Positions 1-8,530 of a stretch of DNA of 64,000 nt are shown here, piece by piece. This DNA comes from Paracoccaceae bacterium (GTDB lineage: Bacteria > Pseudomonadota > Alphaproteobacteria > Rhodobacterales > Rhodobacteraceae). Within the stretch, counting starts at the first letter, position 1, and the number at the start of each line of letters is the position of its first letter. The DNA lies in the NCBI GenBank assembly GCA_027486345.1, contig JAIXPH010000048.1, forward strand, positions 186,001-250,000, written 5' to 3'. The notes under the pieces were generated by a model. The model was not told where the DNA came from. It made no database searches and worked only from the letters and a program-made list of their open reading frames with translations. The position numbers and the translations under genes were made by a program.

Positions 1-280
1 GTCGGCCCCGGCGGTGATCGTCGCGCCGATGCAGTATTCGCAAATCATCTGGGCCATCTTCTACGGCTGGCTGTTCTTCAATGAAAGTCTGGACCTGAAC
101 ACCGGGATCGGCACCGCGGTCATCATCGCCTCGGGTATCTACATCGTGCTGCGCGAAGGCACGCCGGCCGTTTCGTCGAATCGGCCAGTGCTGGAAAACC
201 GCTCGCGCTTTGAGACGGGCATCCTGCCGCGCACCAGCCTGTGGACCCGCGTGATTGATCGCAATACGTCGCAGGATTGA
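1..280 (+). CDS. DMT (EamA) family transporter, 3' end only
   Basis: The reading frame is open from the left edge of the window, so the 5' part of the gene lies outside. The visible ~92 residues begin with the end of a hydrophobic segment (motif APMQYSQIIWAIFYGWLFF), continue with FNESLDLNTGIGTAVIIASG and one more membrane helix, and end in a polar ~35-residue cytoplasmic tail. This is the last repeat of an EamA/DMT drug-metabolite exporter: the 'P.QY....WA...GWL.F.E' pattern is typical of its final helices. Substrate cannot be told. It is followed directly by tRNA-Pro. Confidence 0.8.
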   Translation, partial: SAPAVIVAPMQYSQIIWAIFYGWLFFNESLDLNTGIGTAVIIASGIYIVLREGTPAVSSNRPVLENRSRFETGILPRTSLWTRVIDRNTSQD

Positions 281-333
281 GCGCCGACCCCCTTGCAAAT
301 GCCGCGGCGAGGGTTTAACCCCCTGCCCACGGT

Positions 334-410
334 CGGAGCGTAGCGCAGCCTGGTAGCGCACCTGCTTCGGGAGCAGGGGGTCGGAGGTTCGAATCCTCTC
401 GCTCCGACCA
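334..410 (+). tRNA. tRNA-Pro (anticodon CGG)
   Basis: A 77-nt cloverleaf. The acceptor stem CGGAGCG (334-340) pairs with CGCTCCG (400-406), followed by discriminator A407 and an encoded CCA (408-410). The anticodon arm is CCTGC-TTCGGGA-GCAGG, giving anticodon CGG, which reads proline codon CCG. The T arm contains GGTTCGAATCC. CCG is an expected frequent codon in a GC-rich genome. I saw no second copy of the tRNA 3' end downstream, so there is no sign that it served as an integration site here. Confidence 0.97.
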
Positions 411-505
411 TTTCCCGAAAATCATCTGAAGACAGCGTGTTGCGGGTTCCCATGGCGGGAATTCCATGCTTTTTGGGCTGCAGGTTTTGTCCGAAGGTGT
501 GTGCC

Positions 506-1387
506 GTGCTGCGTTCTTTTGCTGTTTTGGTCGGTCTGACCTGCGCCCCTGTTCCCGCCACCGCCGTGGTCATCCTCGACTCGACATGGGAGGCGAATGG
601 CGGGGCCGAAGGGGCCGAGGCGCAAGGGTTCGGCGTGCATGAGGCGCTGGCGATGCAGCCGCAATTTGCCGCCATCTTCGGGTTGTGGGACGGGTCGGAT
701 TACCTTGGGTCCGGCACATGGATCGGCAATGACGACGCGGGCCATGGCTATATCCTGACTGCCGCGCATAACTTTGACGGCGGCACCAAGGTCGGGGACT
801 GGGAATACCATTCGCGCGCGGGAACGGCCTATCAGGGGCTAAAGGTGCACATCCACCCCGGATACGACGAATCCATGCAGGATCAGGAAACCTCGGGCTA
901 CGACATGGCCATCGTCGTGCTGGACAGCCCGGTGACCGATGCGGGTGATCCGCCGATGCTCTATGGCGGCCGCGATGAGTTGGGCAGGACACTGGTCATC
1001 ACCGGCTTCGGCTCGCGCGGGATCGGGTCGTCGGGGGAACAGGACGCCTATTACAACTATGACGCCCTCGGCCCCGCCGCCGCCACCAATGTCATCGACG
1101 AGGTGGACGGCGACATGGAAAACAACCTGATCGTCGATTTCGACAGCGAGGCCGGGGATGCCAGCGTGACGGGCAAGGCCAAGCCGGTAGACAGGATGGA
1201 GGGCATCCTTGGCAGCGGCGACAGTGGCGGCGCGGCATGGATCAAGACAGCCGACGGTTGGGCCATCGCCGGGACCAACACATGGGGCGACGAGTCGGTC
1301 TATGGCGCTGTGTCGGGGTTCAGCCGCGTTTCCACCCAGTTGGACTGGATCGCCAGCATCTACCCCGATTTCTACACCGTCGAGTGA
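506..1387 (+). CDS. Secreted trypsin-like serine protease (S1 family)
   Basis: About 293 residues from a GTG at 506. A signal peptide is visible (LRSFAVLVGLTCAPVPATA), so the protein is probably exported. The chymotrypsin-fold triad is intact: His in LTAAHNF (about residue 88), Asp in GYDMAIVVLD (about 133) and Ser in GSGDSGGAAW (about 240). The start is uncertain: an in-frame GTG at 437 and an ATG at 452 would give a longer basic N-terminus, but 506 puts the signal peptide in the normal place. The gene stands alone between tRNA-Pro and a convergent gene only 1 bp away. Substrate is unknown; a digestive or matrix role is inference. Confidence 0.85.
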   Translation: MLRSFAVLVGLTCAPVPATAVVILDSTWEANGGAEGAEAQGFGVHEALAMQPQFAAIFGLWDGSDYLGSGTWIGNDDAGHGYILTAAHNFDGGTKVGDWEYHSRAGTAYQGLKVHIHPGYDESMQDQETSGYDMAIVVLDSPVTDAGDPPMLYGGRDELGRTLVITGFGSRGIGSSGEQDAYYNYDALGPAAATNVIDEVDGDMENNLIVDFDSEAGDASVTGKAKPVDRMEGILGSGDSGGAAWIKTADGWAIAGTNTWGDESVYGAVSGFSRVSTQLDWIASIYPDFYTVE

Positions 1388-1388
1388 C

Positions 1389-2306
1389 TTACCGGGCGCG
1401 CCAGACCCGCTGGATATAGGCTGCCGTCATCAGGTCCAGATGCGCGCCGCCGCCGTTCTTGCAGAGGGTGATCTCATCGTCAGACCGGCGGGCGAAACTG
1501 CCCTTCGCCAGATCGTAGTAATCGGCGATGATATCGGCCTCGGTGATCGCGCCTGAAGCGATGGGGTCGCGCAATTCCCCAATGTGATGGATGGTGGTCG
1601 CCCGGCTGTCCACGAACAGGCGGGCGCGGGACATTGCCTCGTCGTCCACTTCGCGCATATGGGGGTTATAGGCGCCGATCAGGTCAAGGTGCTGGCCCGG
1701 TTGCAGCCACGCGCCCTTGATGACCGGGGTCTTGGACATGGTGGCGGTGCAGATGATGTCGGCCTGTTTCACCGCCGCCTCAAGGTCGGGGGCGATGGCA
1801 AGGCCGGGGATGTCAGCCGCCATCGCCTCTGCCCCTGCCGGGCTGCGGTTCCAGACGGTGAAGCGGGCATCGGGGAACTGGCTGGAATAGGCCTGAACCA
1901 TCGACCGCGCCACAGTGCCCGCGCCCACCAGCAGGATGTTCCGGCTGTCCTTGCGCGCCAGACGGCTGGCCGCCAGCAGCGAGTCCCCCGCAGTTTTCCA
2001 TTTTGTCACCAGATGGAAATCCACCAGCGCCGAAAGGACCCCGGTCTTGTCGTCAAACAGGTTCACGACCCCGTTGATCGTGGGCAAGCCCCGCGCGGGA
2101 TTGTCGGGCATCACCAGCGCCACCTTGACCAGTTGCGCCAGCCCGTCGATCCATGCGGCGCGGTTCAAGAGCGTGTCCTTGCCGCGATAGAGGAAGAGGT
2201 CGTTGATCTCGGCCCGTGGCAACTGATGCCCGGCCTCGAAAGCGGCCATCAGGCCCGCCCAATCCATCAGCGCCTCGGCCTCGCGCCCGATCATTTCCAC
2301 GGTCAA
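1389..2306 (-). CDS. Ornithine cyclodeaminase / mu-crystallin family protein
   Basis: About 305 residues. The Rossmann nucleotide-binding motif VGAGTVARSM and the C-terminal KNGGGAHLDLMTAAYI are typical of the ornithine cyclodeaminase/mu-crystallin family, NAD(P)H-dependent enzymes acting on imino or amino acids (ornithine to proline, ketimine reduction, opine-type substrates). I chose the TTG at 2306: a GGAGG lies 7 nt upstream and it overlaps the upstream HAD gene's stop as TTGA, suggesting translational coupling. GTG at 2300 and ATG at 2294 are alternatives. The last gene of a three-gene minus-strand cluster with the HAD phosphatase and EamA exporter. The exact substrate is not predictable. 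Confidence 0.88.
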   Translation of the reverse strand: MTVEMIGREAEALMDWAGLMAAFEAGHQLPRAEINDLFLYRGKDTLLNRAAWIDGLAQLVKVALVMPDNPARGLPTINGVVNLFDDKTGVLSALVDFHLVTKWKTAGDSLLAASRLARKDSRNILLVGAGTVARSMVQAYSSQFPDARFTVWNRSPAGAEAMAADIPGLAIAPDLEAAVKQADIICTATMSKTPVIKGAWLQPGQHLDLIGAYNPHMREVDDEAMSRARLFVDSRATTIHHIGELRDPIASGAITEADIIADYYDLAKGSFARRSDDEITLCKNGGGAHLDLMTAAYIQRVWRAR

Positions 2307-2926
2307 AGCCCCGCCTCCTGTTCTGTGAGCAGGCCTTCGGCCACCAGACGGCGCGCCCATCCCTGCCATGTTTCGAATTGATGTGTGCGCCAACCCCGGC
2401 GGGCGGCGGCGGTGATGTTGTCGGCGCGGTCATCGGTGAAGAGCAGCCGATCCGGCGCGATGCCGCAATCCTGTTCCACCATCTCGTAAATCCGCGGATC
2501 AGGCTTGATCACCCCCATCTCGCCCGAGACATAGCGCCGGTCGAAATCCTGCAGGAAATCCATCTTCGGCAGGGCTTCCTGAAAGCTGTAGCGCCCGAAA
2601 TTGGTCAGCGCGAAGACCGGCACACCCTTGGCCCTGAGGGCGCGTTGCAGGCGGATCGACCCGTCGATCCGGGGTGAGGCGAGTTCGATCCAGCGGTCAT
2701 ACCACATGCGGATTTCCGCGCGCCATTCGGGGTGGCGATCCGCCCAGTCGTAGATGGTTTCGCGAAACAGCGCGCCGGTGTCGACCAGATCATTCATGTG
2801 GTGCAGGTCCACGGCGGCGAACAGGGCGCGGCGGCGGTCCTCGCCGATCACGCGGTCGTAAAAGGCTTCGGGCTGCCAGCGGGTCAGCACATTGCCGATG
2901 TCAAAGATCACTGCCTCGGGGGTCAC
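2303..2926 (-). CDS. HAD-family hydrolase (YihX-like phosphatase)
   Basis: 207 residues from a GTG with an AGGA upstream. HAD motifs are in order: motif I FDIGNVLTRW near the N-terminus (nucleophile Asp; the +2 position is Gly, as in the YihX-type subgroup with D-x-G-N), motif II Thr in ALTNFG, motif III Lys in GVIKPDPRIYE, and motif IV FTDDRADN. A helical cap sits between motifs I and II. It probably dephosphorylates a small phosphorylated metabolite (YihX acts on glucose-1-phosphate), but substrate is inference. It overlaps the end of the upstream transporter gene by 26 bp and the downstream gene by 4 bp. Confidence 0.88.
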   Translation of the reverse strand: MTPEAVIFDIGNVLTRWQPEAFYDRVIGEDRRRALFAAVDLHHMNDLVDTGALFRETIYDWADRHPEWRAEIRMWYDRWIELASPRIDGSIRLQRALRAKGVPVFALTNFGRYSFQEALPKMDFLQDFDRRYVSGEMGVIKPDPRIYEMVEQDCGIAPDRLLFTDDRADNITAAARRGWRTHQFETWQGWARRLVAEGLLTEQEAGL

Positions 2927-3875
2927 CGGTCACTTCCTTCTTCCGCCGCGTCTCGCGCCACAATGTATAGAGCCCGGCCCCGATGATGAGCGCAATCCCC
3001 AGCCATGCGGTGCGGTCGGGGAAGGTGCCAAAGATCACGACGCCCCAGATCACGGCCAAGGGCATCGACGCATATTCAAACGGTGCGACCAAGGCAGCCT
3101 CCAGCATCCGGTAGGCTTGGCTGACCATCAACCCGCCGATGGCGACCGCCAAGCCGGTGGCAAGGAACACCGGCCAATCCGCCACCGGGGGCCATGTCCA
3201 TTCCCGCAGCAGAAAGGCGACCGACGGGTCGGATGATCCGGCCAGATGCCCATCGCCCACGCTCAGCCCCATGGTGGAGGAGACGACGATGAAGCCGCAT
3301 TGAACGTAGAACGACAGAGTGACCGCGCTTTCGGTATCCTTCATCTTCCGCGTCATCATGTGGCTGGAGGCATAGCAAAAGGCCGAGATCAGCACGAGGA
3401 AGGCCGCGGGCTGCACCTGCCCCTGAAACGGGCGCACCAGCACCAGAACGCCCAGCATGCCGACCACCACGGCAGCCCAGCGCCTTGGCCCCACCGTCTC
3501 GCCCAGCACCACCACCGACAGCGCCGTGACGATCAGCGGCGAGACGAAAGCGATGGCCACGGCATCCGCCAAGGGCAGCGCGGCAAGGCCAAGGAAATAG
3601 GTCAGGTTCGACACCATGACGAAGGACACCCGGATCAGGTGATCCTTTCGCCTGCGTGTGAGGAATTGCCGAAAGGAACCGCCGGAGAACCAGACAAAGC
3701 CGATCAGGAACAGCATCCCGATGCTGGCGCGGATCAGGATGACCTGATGCAGCGGATAGGCCCCCGACAGCGCTTTGATCGCCACGTCGTTGATCGACAG
3801 CGTGGCCGATCCGCCAAGGGCAAGCAGCAGACCGGCAAGGGTTGAAGACGGGGCGTGTCGGGTGGTCGGGCGCAT
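2901..3875 (-). CDS. DMT (EamA) family transporter
   Basis: About 324 residues with ten hydrophobic segments arranged as two EamA repeats, an inner-membrane exporter fold. Motifs typical of each repeat are visible: LADAVAIAFVSPLIVTALS and ALVAPFEYASMPLAVIWGVV, both in the 'A......P....L' helix of the family. The chosen ATG at 3875 gives a short cytoplasmic N-terminus; the frame stays open to 3905. First gene of a minus-strand cluster with the HAD hydrolase and cyclodeaminase-family gene. Substrate unknown; metabolite or amino-acid export is usual for the family. Confidence 0.87.
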   Translation of the reverse strand: MRPTTRHAPSSTLAGLLLALGGSATLSINDVAIKALSGAYPLHQVILIRASIGMLFLIGFVWFSGGSFRQFLTRRRKDHLIRVSFVMVSNLTYFLGLAALPLADAVAIAFVSPLIVTALSVVVLGETVGPRRWAAVVVGMLGVLVLVRPFQGQVQPAAFLVLISAFCYASSHMMTRKMKDTESAVTLSFYVQCGFIVVSSTMGLSVGDGHLAGSSDPSVAFLLREWTWPPVADWPVFLATGLAVAIGGLMVSQAYRMLEAALVAPFEYASMPLAVIWGVVIFGTFPDRTAWLGIALIIGAGLYTLWRETRRKKEVTGDPRGSDL

Positions 3876-4018
3876 GATCCCCGCAGCATCGGGCGGCGGC
3901 GGCAACAGGTCTGTCCTTTGCGCGACATTCCGGGGTTTGAAACCCGCCTTATGCTTGCCGCAGCCGCCCGCCTGCCGCTAGAAGCGAAGCCAAGACCAGA
4001 CCGCGAAAGGCCGCATCC

Positions 4019-5536
4019 ATGTCCGCACCGAAACCCGTCGTCCTGTGCATCCTCGATGGCTGGGGATTGTCGGAAACGCGCGAGTATAACGCGCCCGCCT
4101 TGGCGCATGTGCCGACCTTCAATCGGCTGTGGGCCAATTGCCCGCATGCGACGCTGGTGACCCATGGGCCGGATGTGGGCCTGCCCACCGGACAGATGGG
4201 GAATTCCGAAGTCGGGCACACCAACATCGGCGCGGGCCGCGTGGTGGCGATGGATCTGGGCGCGATCGATCTGGCGGTGGAGGATGGCTCCTTTGCCGTC
4301 AACCCGGCGTTGGTAGAGTTTTCCACGCGGGTCAAGGCGGCAGGGGGCGTGGCGCATCTGATGGGCGTGGTGTCCAATGGCGGCGTGCATGGCCATATCA
4401 GCCACGTCATCGCCGCCTGCCGCGCCATCACCGCGCTGGGGGTTCCCGTGGCGCTGCACGCCATCACCGATGGTCGGGATGTGGCCCCCTCCTCGGCGGC
4501 GGGGTTCATGGCCGATCTGGTGGCGGCTTTGCCCGCAGGGGCGCGGGTGGTCACGGTCACCGGGCGTTACTGGGCGATGGACCGCGATACACGCTGGGAC
4601 CGCGTCCACCGCGCCTTTGATGCCTTTGTGAATGCCAAGGGCGAGCATGCCCCAGACGCCAATGCCGCCGTGGCCGCGTCCTACGCCAAGGGCGAAACCG
4701 ATGAATTCCTCGCCCCCACCGTCATCGGGGAGTATCAGGGGGCCAAGGATGGCGACGGCTTCTTCTGCCTGAACTTCCGCGCGGATCGCGCGCGTGAAAT
4801 CCTGTCCATGCTGGCCGATCCCGCTTTTGACGCCCACGCCACCGGCCCGCGCCCGGCGTGGTCAGCGCTGCTGGGGATGGTGGAGTATTCCTCAGCCCAT
4901 AACGCCTTTATGGCGACGGCCTTCCCGAAACGATCGCTGGTGAACACCTTGGGCGAATGGGTCGCGGCGCAGGGCAAGACGCAATTCCGTCTGGCCGAGA
5001 CCGAGAAATACCCCCATGTCACCTTTTTCCTGAACGGCGGGCGCGAGGTGCCTTTTGCGGGCGAAGACCGCTACATGCCGCAATCGCCCAAGGTGGCGAC
5101 CTATGACCTGCAACCCGAAATGTCCGCGCCAGAGGTGGCCGATCAACTCGTCGGGGCCATTGAACGCGGATACGATCTGATCGTCGTCAACTTCGCCAAT
5201 CCGGATATGGTCGGACACACCGGCATCCTTGACGCCGCGATCAAGGCGGTCGAGGCGGTGGATCACGGCCTGTCCCGTGCGGTGGCCGCCTTGGAAAAGG
5301 TGGGCGGCGCGATGATCGTCACGGCGGACCATGGCAATTGCGAACAGATGTGGGACCCGGTGACCAATGGCCCGCACACCGCCCATACGCTGAATCCGGT
5401 TCCGGTGATCCTTGTCGGCGGTCCGGCGGGGGCAACCCTGCGCCAAGGACGGCTGGCCGATCTGGCCCCCACGCTGCTGGCGCTGATGGGCCTGCCGCAA
5501 CCGGCAGAGATGACCGGGCAAAGCCTGCTGCAATGA
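4019..5536 (+). CDS. gpmI: 2,3-bisphosphoglycerate-independent phosphoglycerate mutase
   Basis: 505 residues, normal for the family. It interconverts 3- and 2-phosphoglycerate in glycolysis and gluconeogenesis through a phosphoserine intermediate with two Mn2+ ions. Metal-binding Asp13 in CILDGWG, catalytic Ser63 in GQMGNSEVGHTNIG, and the C-terminal metal site TADHGNCEQM followed by HTAHTLNPVP are all present. A single ATG start follows about 140 bp of non-coding sequence from the divergent EamA gene. The stop overlaps the next gene as ATGA, so envC and ctpA are probably co-transcribed and coupled. This order is conserved in many alphaproteobacteria. Confidence 0.97.
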   Translation: MSAPKPVVLCILDGWGLSETREYNAPALAHVPTFNRLWANCPHATLVTHGPDVGLPTGQMGNSEVGHTNIGAGRVVAMDLGAIDLAVEDGSFAVNPALVEFSTRVKAAGGVAHLMGVVSNGGVHGHISHVIAACRAITALGVPVALHAITDGRDVAPSSAAGFMADLVAALPAGARVVTVTGRYWAMDRDTRWDRVHRAFDAFVNAKGEHAPDANAAVAASYAKGETDEFLAPTVIGEYQGAKDGDGFFCLNFRADRAREILSMLADPAFDAHATGPRPAWSALLGMVEYSSAHNAFMATAFPKRSLVNTLGEWVAAQGKTQFRLAETEKYPHVTFFLNGGREVPFAGEDRYMPQSPKVATYDLQPEMSAPEVADQLVGAIERGYDLIVVNFANPDMVGHTGILDAAIKAVEAVDHGLSRAVAALEKVGGAMIVTADHGNCEQMWDPVTNGPHTAHTLNPVPVILVGGPAGATLRQGRLADLAPTLLALMGLPQPAEMTGQSLLQ

Positions 5537-6642
5537 TCCTGCGCGGCGCCACTATCCTGTGCTGCCTTGCCCTGCCCCTGCGGGCGGAAACGGTGGCCGA
5601 TCAGGCGGCGCGGGCGTCGGTCGCGCTCAATCAGGCGGTGGAGGCTTTGCAGCAGGCGGAAACCGCCAAGAACCGCGTGGCGGCGCTGACCACAACCATC
5701 CGCGCCTATGAGGATGGCCTTGCCGCCCTGCGTGAGGCGCTGCGTCAGGCCGCGCTGCGCGAGGCCGAACTGACCCTGCGCTTTGACGCCGAACGCGACC
5801 GCATCGCGCAACTGACGGGCGTCCTCAGTCAGCTAGAGGCGGCCCCCGGCCCGATGCTGCTCTTGCATCCCTCCGGCCCCTTGGGCACGGTCCGCTCGGG
5901 GATGATCCTTGCCGATGTCACCCCGTCCTTGCAGGCCGAGGCGGAACAGTTGCGCGGGGAATTGGCCGAACTGAAGGCGCTGCAAGACCTGCAAATCTCG
6001 GCCGGAGGCACGCTCAGCCGGGGGCTATCGGCGGCGCAGGCGGCGCGCACGGCGCTGTCGCAGGCGATCTCGGACCGGACCGAACTGCCCCGGCAATTTA
6101 CCGAAGACCCAGAGGCGCTGAAGAACCTGTTGGAAAGCGCCGATACGCTGGATGCCTTTGCCGCAGGACTTGCCCCCACCGCCAATGACACCGAAGACTT
6201 CGCGGCGGCCAAGGGTCGCCTGCCCCTGCCCGTCATGGGCACCCTGCTGCGCGCCAGCGACGAGGCCGATGCCACAGGCGTCGCGCGCCCCGGCCTGACC
6301 TTCGCCACCCGCCCGCGCGCCTTGGTCACAGCACCATGGCCCGCCACGATCCGGTATCGCGGGCCGCTTCTCGACTACGGAAACGTGATGATCCTTGAAC
6401 CCGGCGGGGACTATCTTCTGGTTCTGGCCGGACTGGATACGGTTTATGGCGAGGTGGGAGAGGTGGTCGCTGCGGGCGCGCCGCTGGGTCTGATGGGGGG
6501 GGATGATCCTGCGGCGGCGGATCTTCTCGCCTCGGCCCAAGAAGGTGGTGGCGCGCGCGAGACGGAAACGCTTTACTTGGAACTCAGGCACGGCGCGGAC
6601 CCGGTTGATCCGGCGGAATGGTTCGCGATCAGGAAGGAATAG
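5533..6642 (+). CDS. envC: Murein hydrolase activator EnvC-like (degenerate LytM/M23)
   Basis: 369 residues, starting at the ATG that overlaps the gpmI stop (ATGA). It has a signal peptide (MILRGATILCCLALPLRAE), then ~200 residues of alanine/leucine/glutamate-rich coiled coil, then a C-terminal M23/LytM domain beginning near LPLPVMGTLL. In an active M23 peptidase the core reads GNVVxxxHG and YAHL; here it is GNVMILEPGG and VLAGL, so the zinc-binding histidines are missing. That fits EnvC-type activators, which do not cut murein but switch on amidases at the division site. Acts in the periplasm. It precedes ctpA by 7 bp. Confidence 0.88.
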   Translation: MILRGATILCCLALPLRAETVADQAARASVALNQAVEALQQAETAKNRVAALTTTIRAYEDGLAALREALRQAALREAELTLRFDAERDRIAQLTGVLSQLEAAPGPMLLLHPSGPLGTVRSGMILADVTPSLQAEAEQLRGELAELKALQDLQISAGGTLSRGLSAAQAARTALSQAISDRTELPRQFTEDPEALKNLLESADTLDAFAAGLAPTANDTEDFAAAKGRLPLPVMGTLLRASDEADATGVARPGLTFATRPRALVTAPWPATIRYRGPLLDYGNVMILEPGGDYLLVLAGLDTVYGEVGEVVAAGAPLGLMGGDDPAAADLLASAQEGGGARETETLYLELRHGADPVDPAEWFAIRKE

Positions 6643-6649
6643 ATCGGGA

Positions 6650-8002
6650 ATGAGAAAGTTCGTCATCGCCGCATTGTGTGGCAGTGTCGCAGGGGCGCTT
6701 GTGGCGACCCAGCTTGCCGGGCCGCTGCTGGCCGAAGAGGCGAAGCCCGAAACGACGGTCTATGAGCAGCTTGACCTGTTCGGCGACATCTTCTCCCGCA
6801 TCCGCGCGCAATATGTCGAGGAGGTGGACAGCCAAAAGCTGATCGAGGCCGCGATCAACGGCATGCTCACCTCGCTTGACCCGCATTCCAGCTACATGCC
6901 GCCCGAAGATTTCAGCGACATGCAGGTGCAGACCCGCGGCGAATTCGGCGGTCTGGGGATCGAGGTCACGCAGGAAGACGGCTTCGTCAAGGTCGTGGCC
7001 CCGATGGATGGCACCCCCGCCGACAAGGCCGGGATCGAAGCGGGCGATTTCATCACCCATGTGAACGGCGAAAGCGTCCAAGGCCTGATGCTGGACGAAG
7101 CCGTGGACATGATGCGCGGTGAGGTCGGGTCGGAAATCATCGTCACCGTGGTGCGCGAAGGCGTGGACGAACCCTTTGACGTGTCGATCATCCGCGACAC
7201 CATCAAGGTCACCGCCGTGCGGTCGCGCGTGGTGGGCAAGACGGTGGTGCTGAAGATCAATACCTTCAACGACCAGACCACCCCCGGCCTGAAAGAAGGG
7301 ATGGAGAAATCCATCAAGGAACTGGGCGGCATGGAAAACGTCGATGGCTTCGTCGTCGATCTGCGCAACAACCCCGGCGGCCTGCTGACCGAGGCGATCA
7401 GCGTCGCCGATGCCTTCCTCGACAAGGGCGAAATCGTCTCGACCCGTGGCCGCGATGCGGCGGATGGCGAACGCTTCAACGCCACCGCGGGCGATGATGC
7501 CAAGGGCAAGCCCATCGTCGTGCTGATCAACGGCGGGTCGGCCTCTGCATCCGAAATCGTGTCGGGCGCGCTGCAAGACCATCGCCGCGCCATTGTCGTG
7601 GGGACGAAATCCTTCGGCAAAGGCTCGGTCCAGACCGTGGTGCCGCTGCGGGGCGAGGGCGCGATGCGCTTGACCACGGCGCGCTATTACACGCCCTCTG
7701 GCCGGTCGATCCAATCGCTGGGCGTCATGCCCGACATCGTGGTGAACCAGCCGCCGCCAAAGACCCCCGAGGAATTGGAAGCCGAGGCGAAACTGGCCGA
7801 GGAAGAATCCCGCATGCGGACCGAGGCTGACCTGCGTGGCGCGATCAGCAACGATTCCATGACCGAGGATGAAAAGCGTCTTCTGGAAGAAGAACGCACC
7901 AAGGTCGAGGAAACCGCCAAGCTGCGGGACGAGGATTACCAACTCGCCTATGCAGTGGACATCATCAAGGGGCTGGCCATCGGCGCCATGCCCGCACCGT
8001 AA
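6650..8002 (+). CDS. ctpA: Carboxy-terminal processing protease, S41 family
   Basis: 450 residues from the ATG 7 bp after envC. An N-terminal signal sequence or anchor ([20 protein letters not shown]) is followed by a PDZ domain ([15 protein letters not shown] to about residue 180) and the S41 catalytic core. By alignment with Tsp, the nucleophile is Ser299 in [10 protein letters not shown] and the general base is Lys324 in [10 protein letters not shown] charged glutamate/lysine-rich coiled tail of ~90 residues follows. It is a periplasmic serine protease trimming C-termini of envelope proteins; grouping with envC suggests a role in cell-wall remodelling. The frame stays open 147 bp upstream, inside envC, but that is not the start. 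Confidence 0.95.
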   Translation: MRKFVIAALCGSVAGALVATQLAGPLLAEEAKPETTVYEQLDLFGDIFSRIRAQYVEEVDSQKLIEAAINGMLTSLDPHSSYMPPEDFSDMQVQTRGEFGGLGIEVTQEDGFVKVVAPMDGTPADKAGIEAGDFITHVNGESVQGLMLDEAVDMMRGEVGSEIIVTVVREGVDEPFDVSIIRDTIKVTAVRSRVVGKTVVLKINTFNDQTTPGLKEGMEKSIKELGGMENVDGFVVDLRNNPGGLLTEAISVADAFLDKGEIVSTRGRDAADGERFNATAGDDAKGKPIVVLINGGSASASEIVSGALQDHRRAIVVGTKSFGKGSVQTVVPLRGEGAMRLTTARYYTPSGRSIQSLGVMPDIVVNQPPPKTPEELEAEAKLAEEESRMRTEADLRGAISNDSMTEDEKRLLEEERTKVEETAKLRDEDYQLAYAVDIIKGLAIGAMPAP

Positions 8003-8014
8003 CCGACAAAGGAC

Positions 8015-8034
8015 GGGGGGCCTACGTGCCCCCC
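8015..8034 (+). other. GC hairpin between ctpA and rppH
   Basis: Inverted repeat GGGGGGC (8015-8021) / GCCCCCC (8028-8034) with a 6-nt loop in the 40-bp gap between ctpA and rppH. There is no T tract after it, so it is unlikely to be an efficient intrinsic terminator. It may attenuate or stabilise the transcript. It ends 8 nt before the rppH start, so it could hide the ribosome site. Confidence 0.4.
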
Positions 8035-8042
8035 GGATTGCC

Positions 8043-8528
8043 ATGACCATTGACCCCGCAACCCTGCCCTACCGCCCCTGCGTCGGGATAACCCTGATTA
8101 ATGCCAAGGGCGAGATCTTCGCTGGCCAGCGCTTGGATGCCACGGTCGCCGCTTGGCAAATGCCCCAAGGCGGCATTGATGACGGCGAAAAACCGCGTGA
8201 GGCCGCCTATCGCGAGCTGTGGGAAGAAACCGGCGTCACGGCGGACAAGGTGGAGTTCCTGTCCAAGACCGCCGATTGGGTAACCTATGACCTGCCGCCC
8301 GAGTTGTTGGGCAAGGTCTGGGGCGGCAAGTATCGCGGCCAGAAACAGAAATGGTTCCTGTTTCGCTTCACCGGCAGCGATGCCGATATCCGCATCGACA
8401 GTGAACACCCGGAATTCGCGCGCTGGCGCTGGATTGGCGCGGCGGAAATGGTCGCCTCGATCGTGCCGTTCAAGCGCGCGGTCTATCAGGCGGTGGTGGC
8501 AGAATTCCGCCCCCACCTTGCGCCCTAA
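8043..8528 (+). CDS. rppH: RNA pyrophosphohydrolase (Nudix)
   Basis: 161 residues, the family's usual size. It removes pyrophosphate from 5'-triphosphorylated RNA, which starts RNase E-dependent decay, and may also hydrolyse dinucleoside polyphosphates. The Nudix box [20 protein letters not shown] fits GX5EX7REUXEE. The RppH hallmarks [11 protein letters not shown] at the start and [11 protein letters not shown] after the Nudix box are present. Start at the ATG 8043; the frame is open further upstream but runs back into ctpA. Last gene of the gpmI-envC-ctpA-rppH run and convergent, with a 2-bp gap, to the flavin oxidoreductase gene. Confidence 0.95.
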   Translation: MTIDPATLPYRPCVGITLINAKGEIFAGQRLDATVAAWQMPQGGIDDGEKPREAAYRELWEETGVTADKVEFLSKTADWVTYDLPPELLGKVWGGKYRGQKQKWFLFRFTGSDADIRIDSEHPEFARWRWIGAAEMVASIVPFKRAVYQAVVAEFRPHLAP

Positions 8529-8530
8529 GG

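Noticed and set aside
334-1387. tRNA-Pro as attachment site of a genomic island that carries the trypsin-like protease
   Set aside because: No integrase and no repeat of the tRNA 3' end were found nearby; the next genes are ordinary.
5533-6642. Inactivated M23 peptidase gene
   Set aside because: Loss of zinc ligands is normal in EnvC activators, and the gene is intact in a conserved operon.
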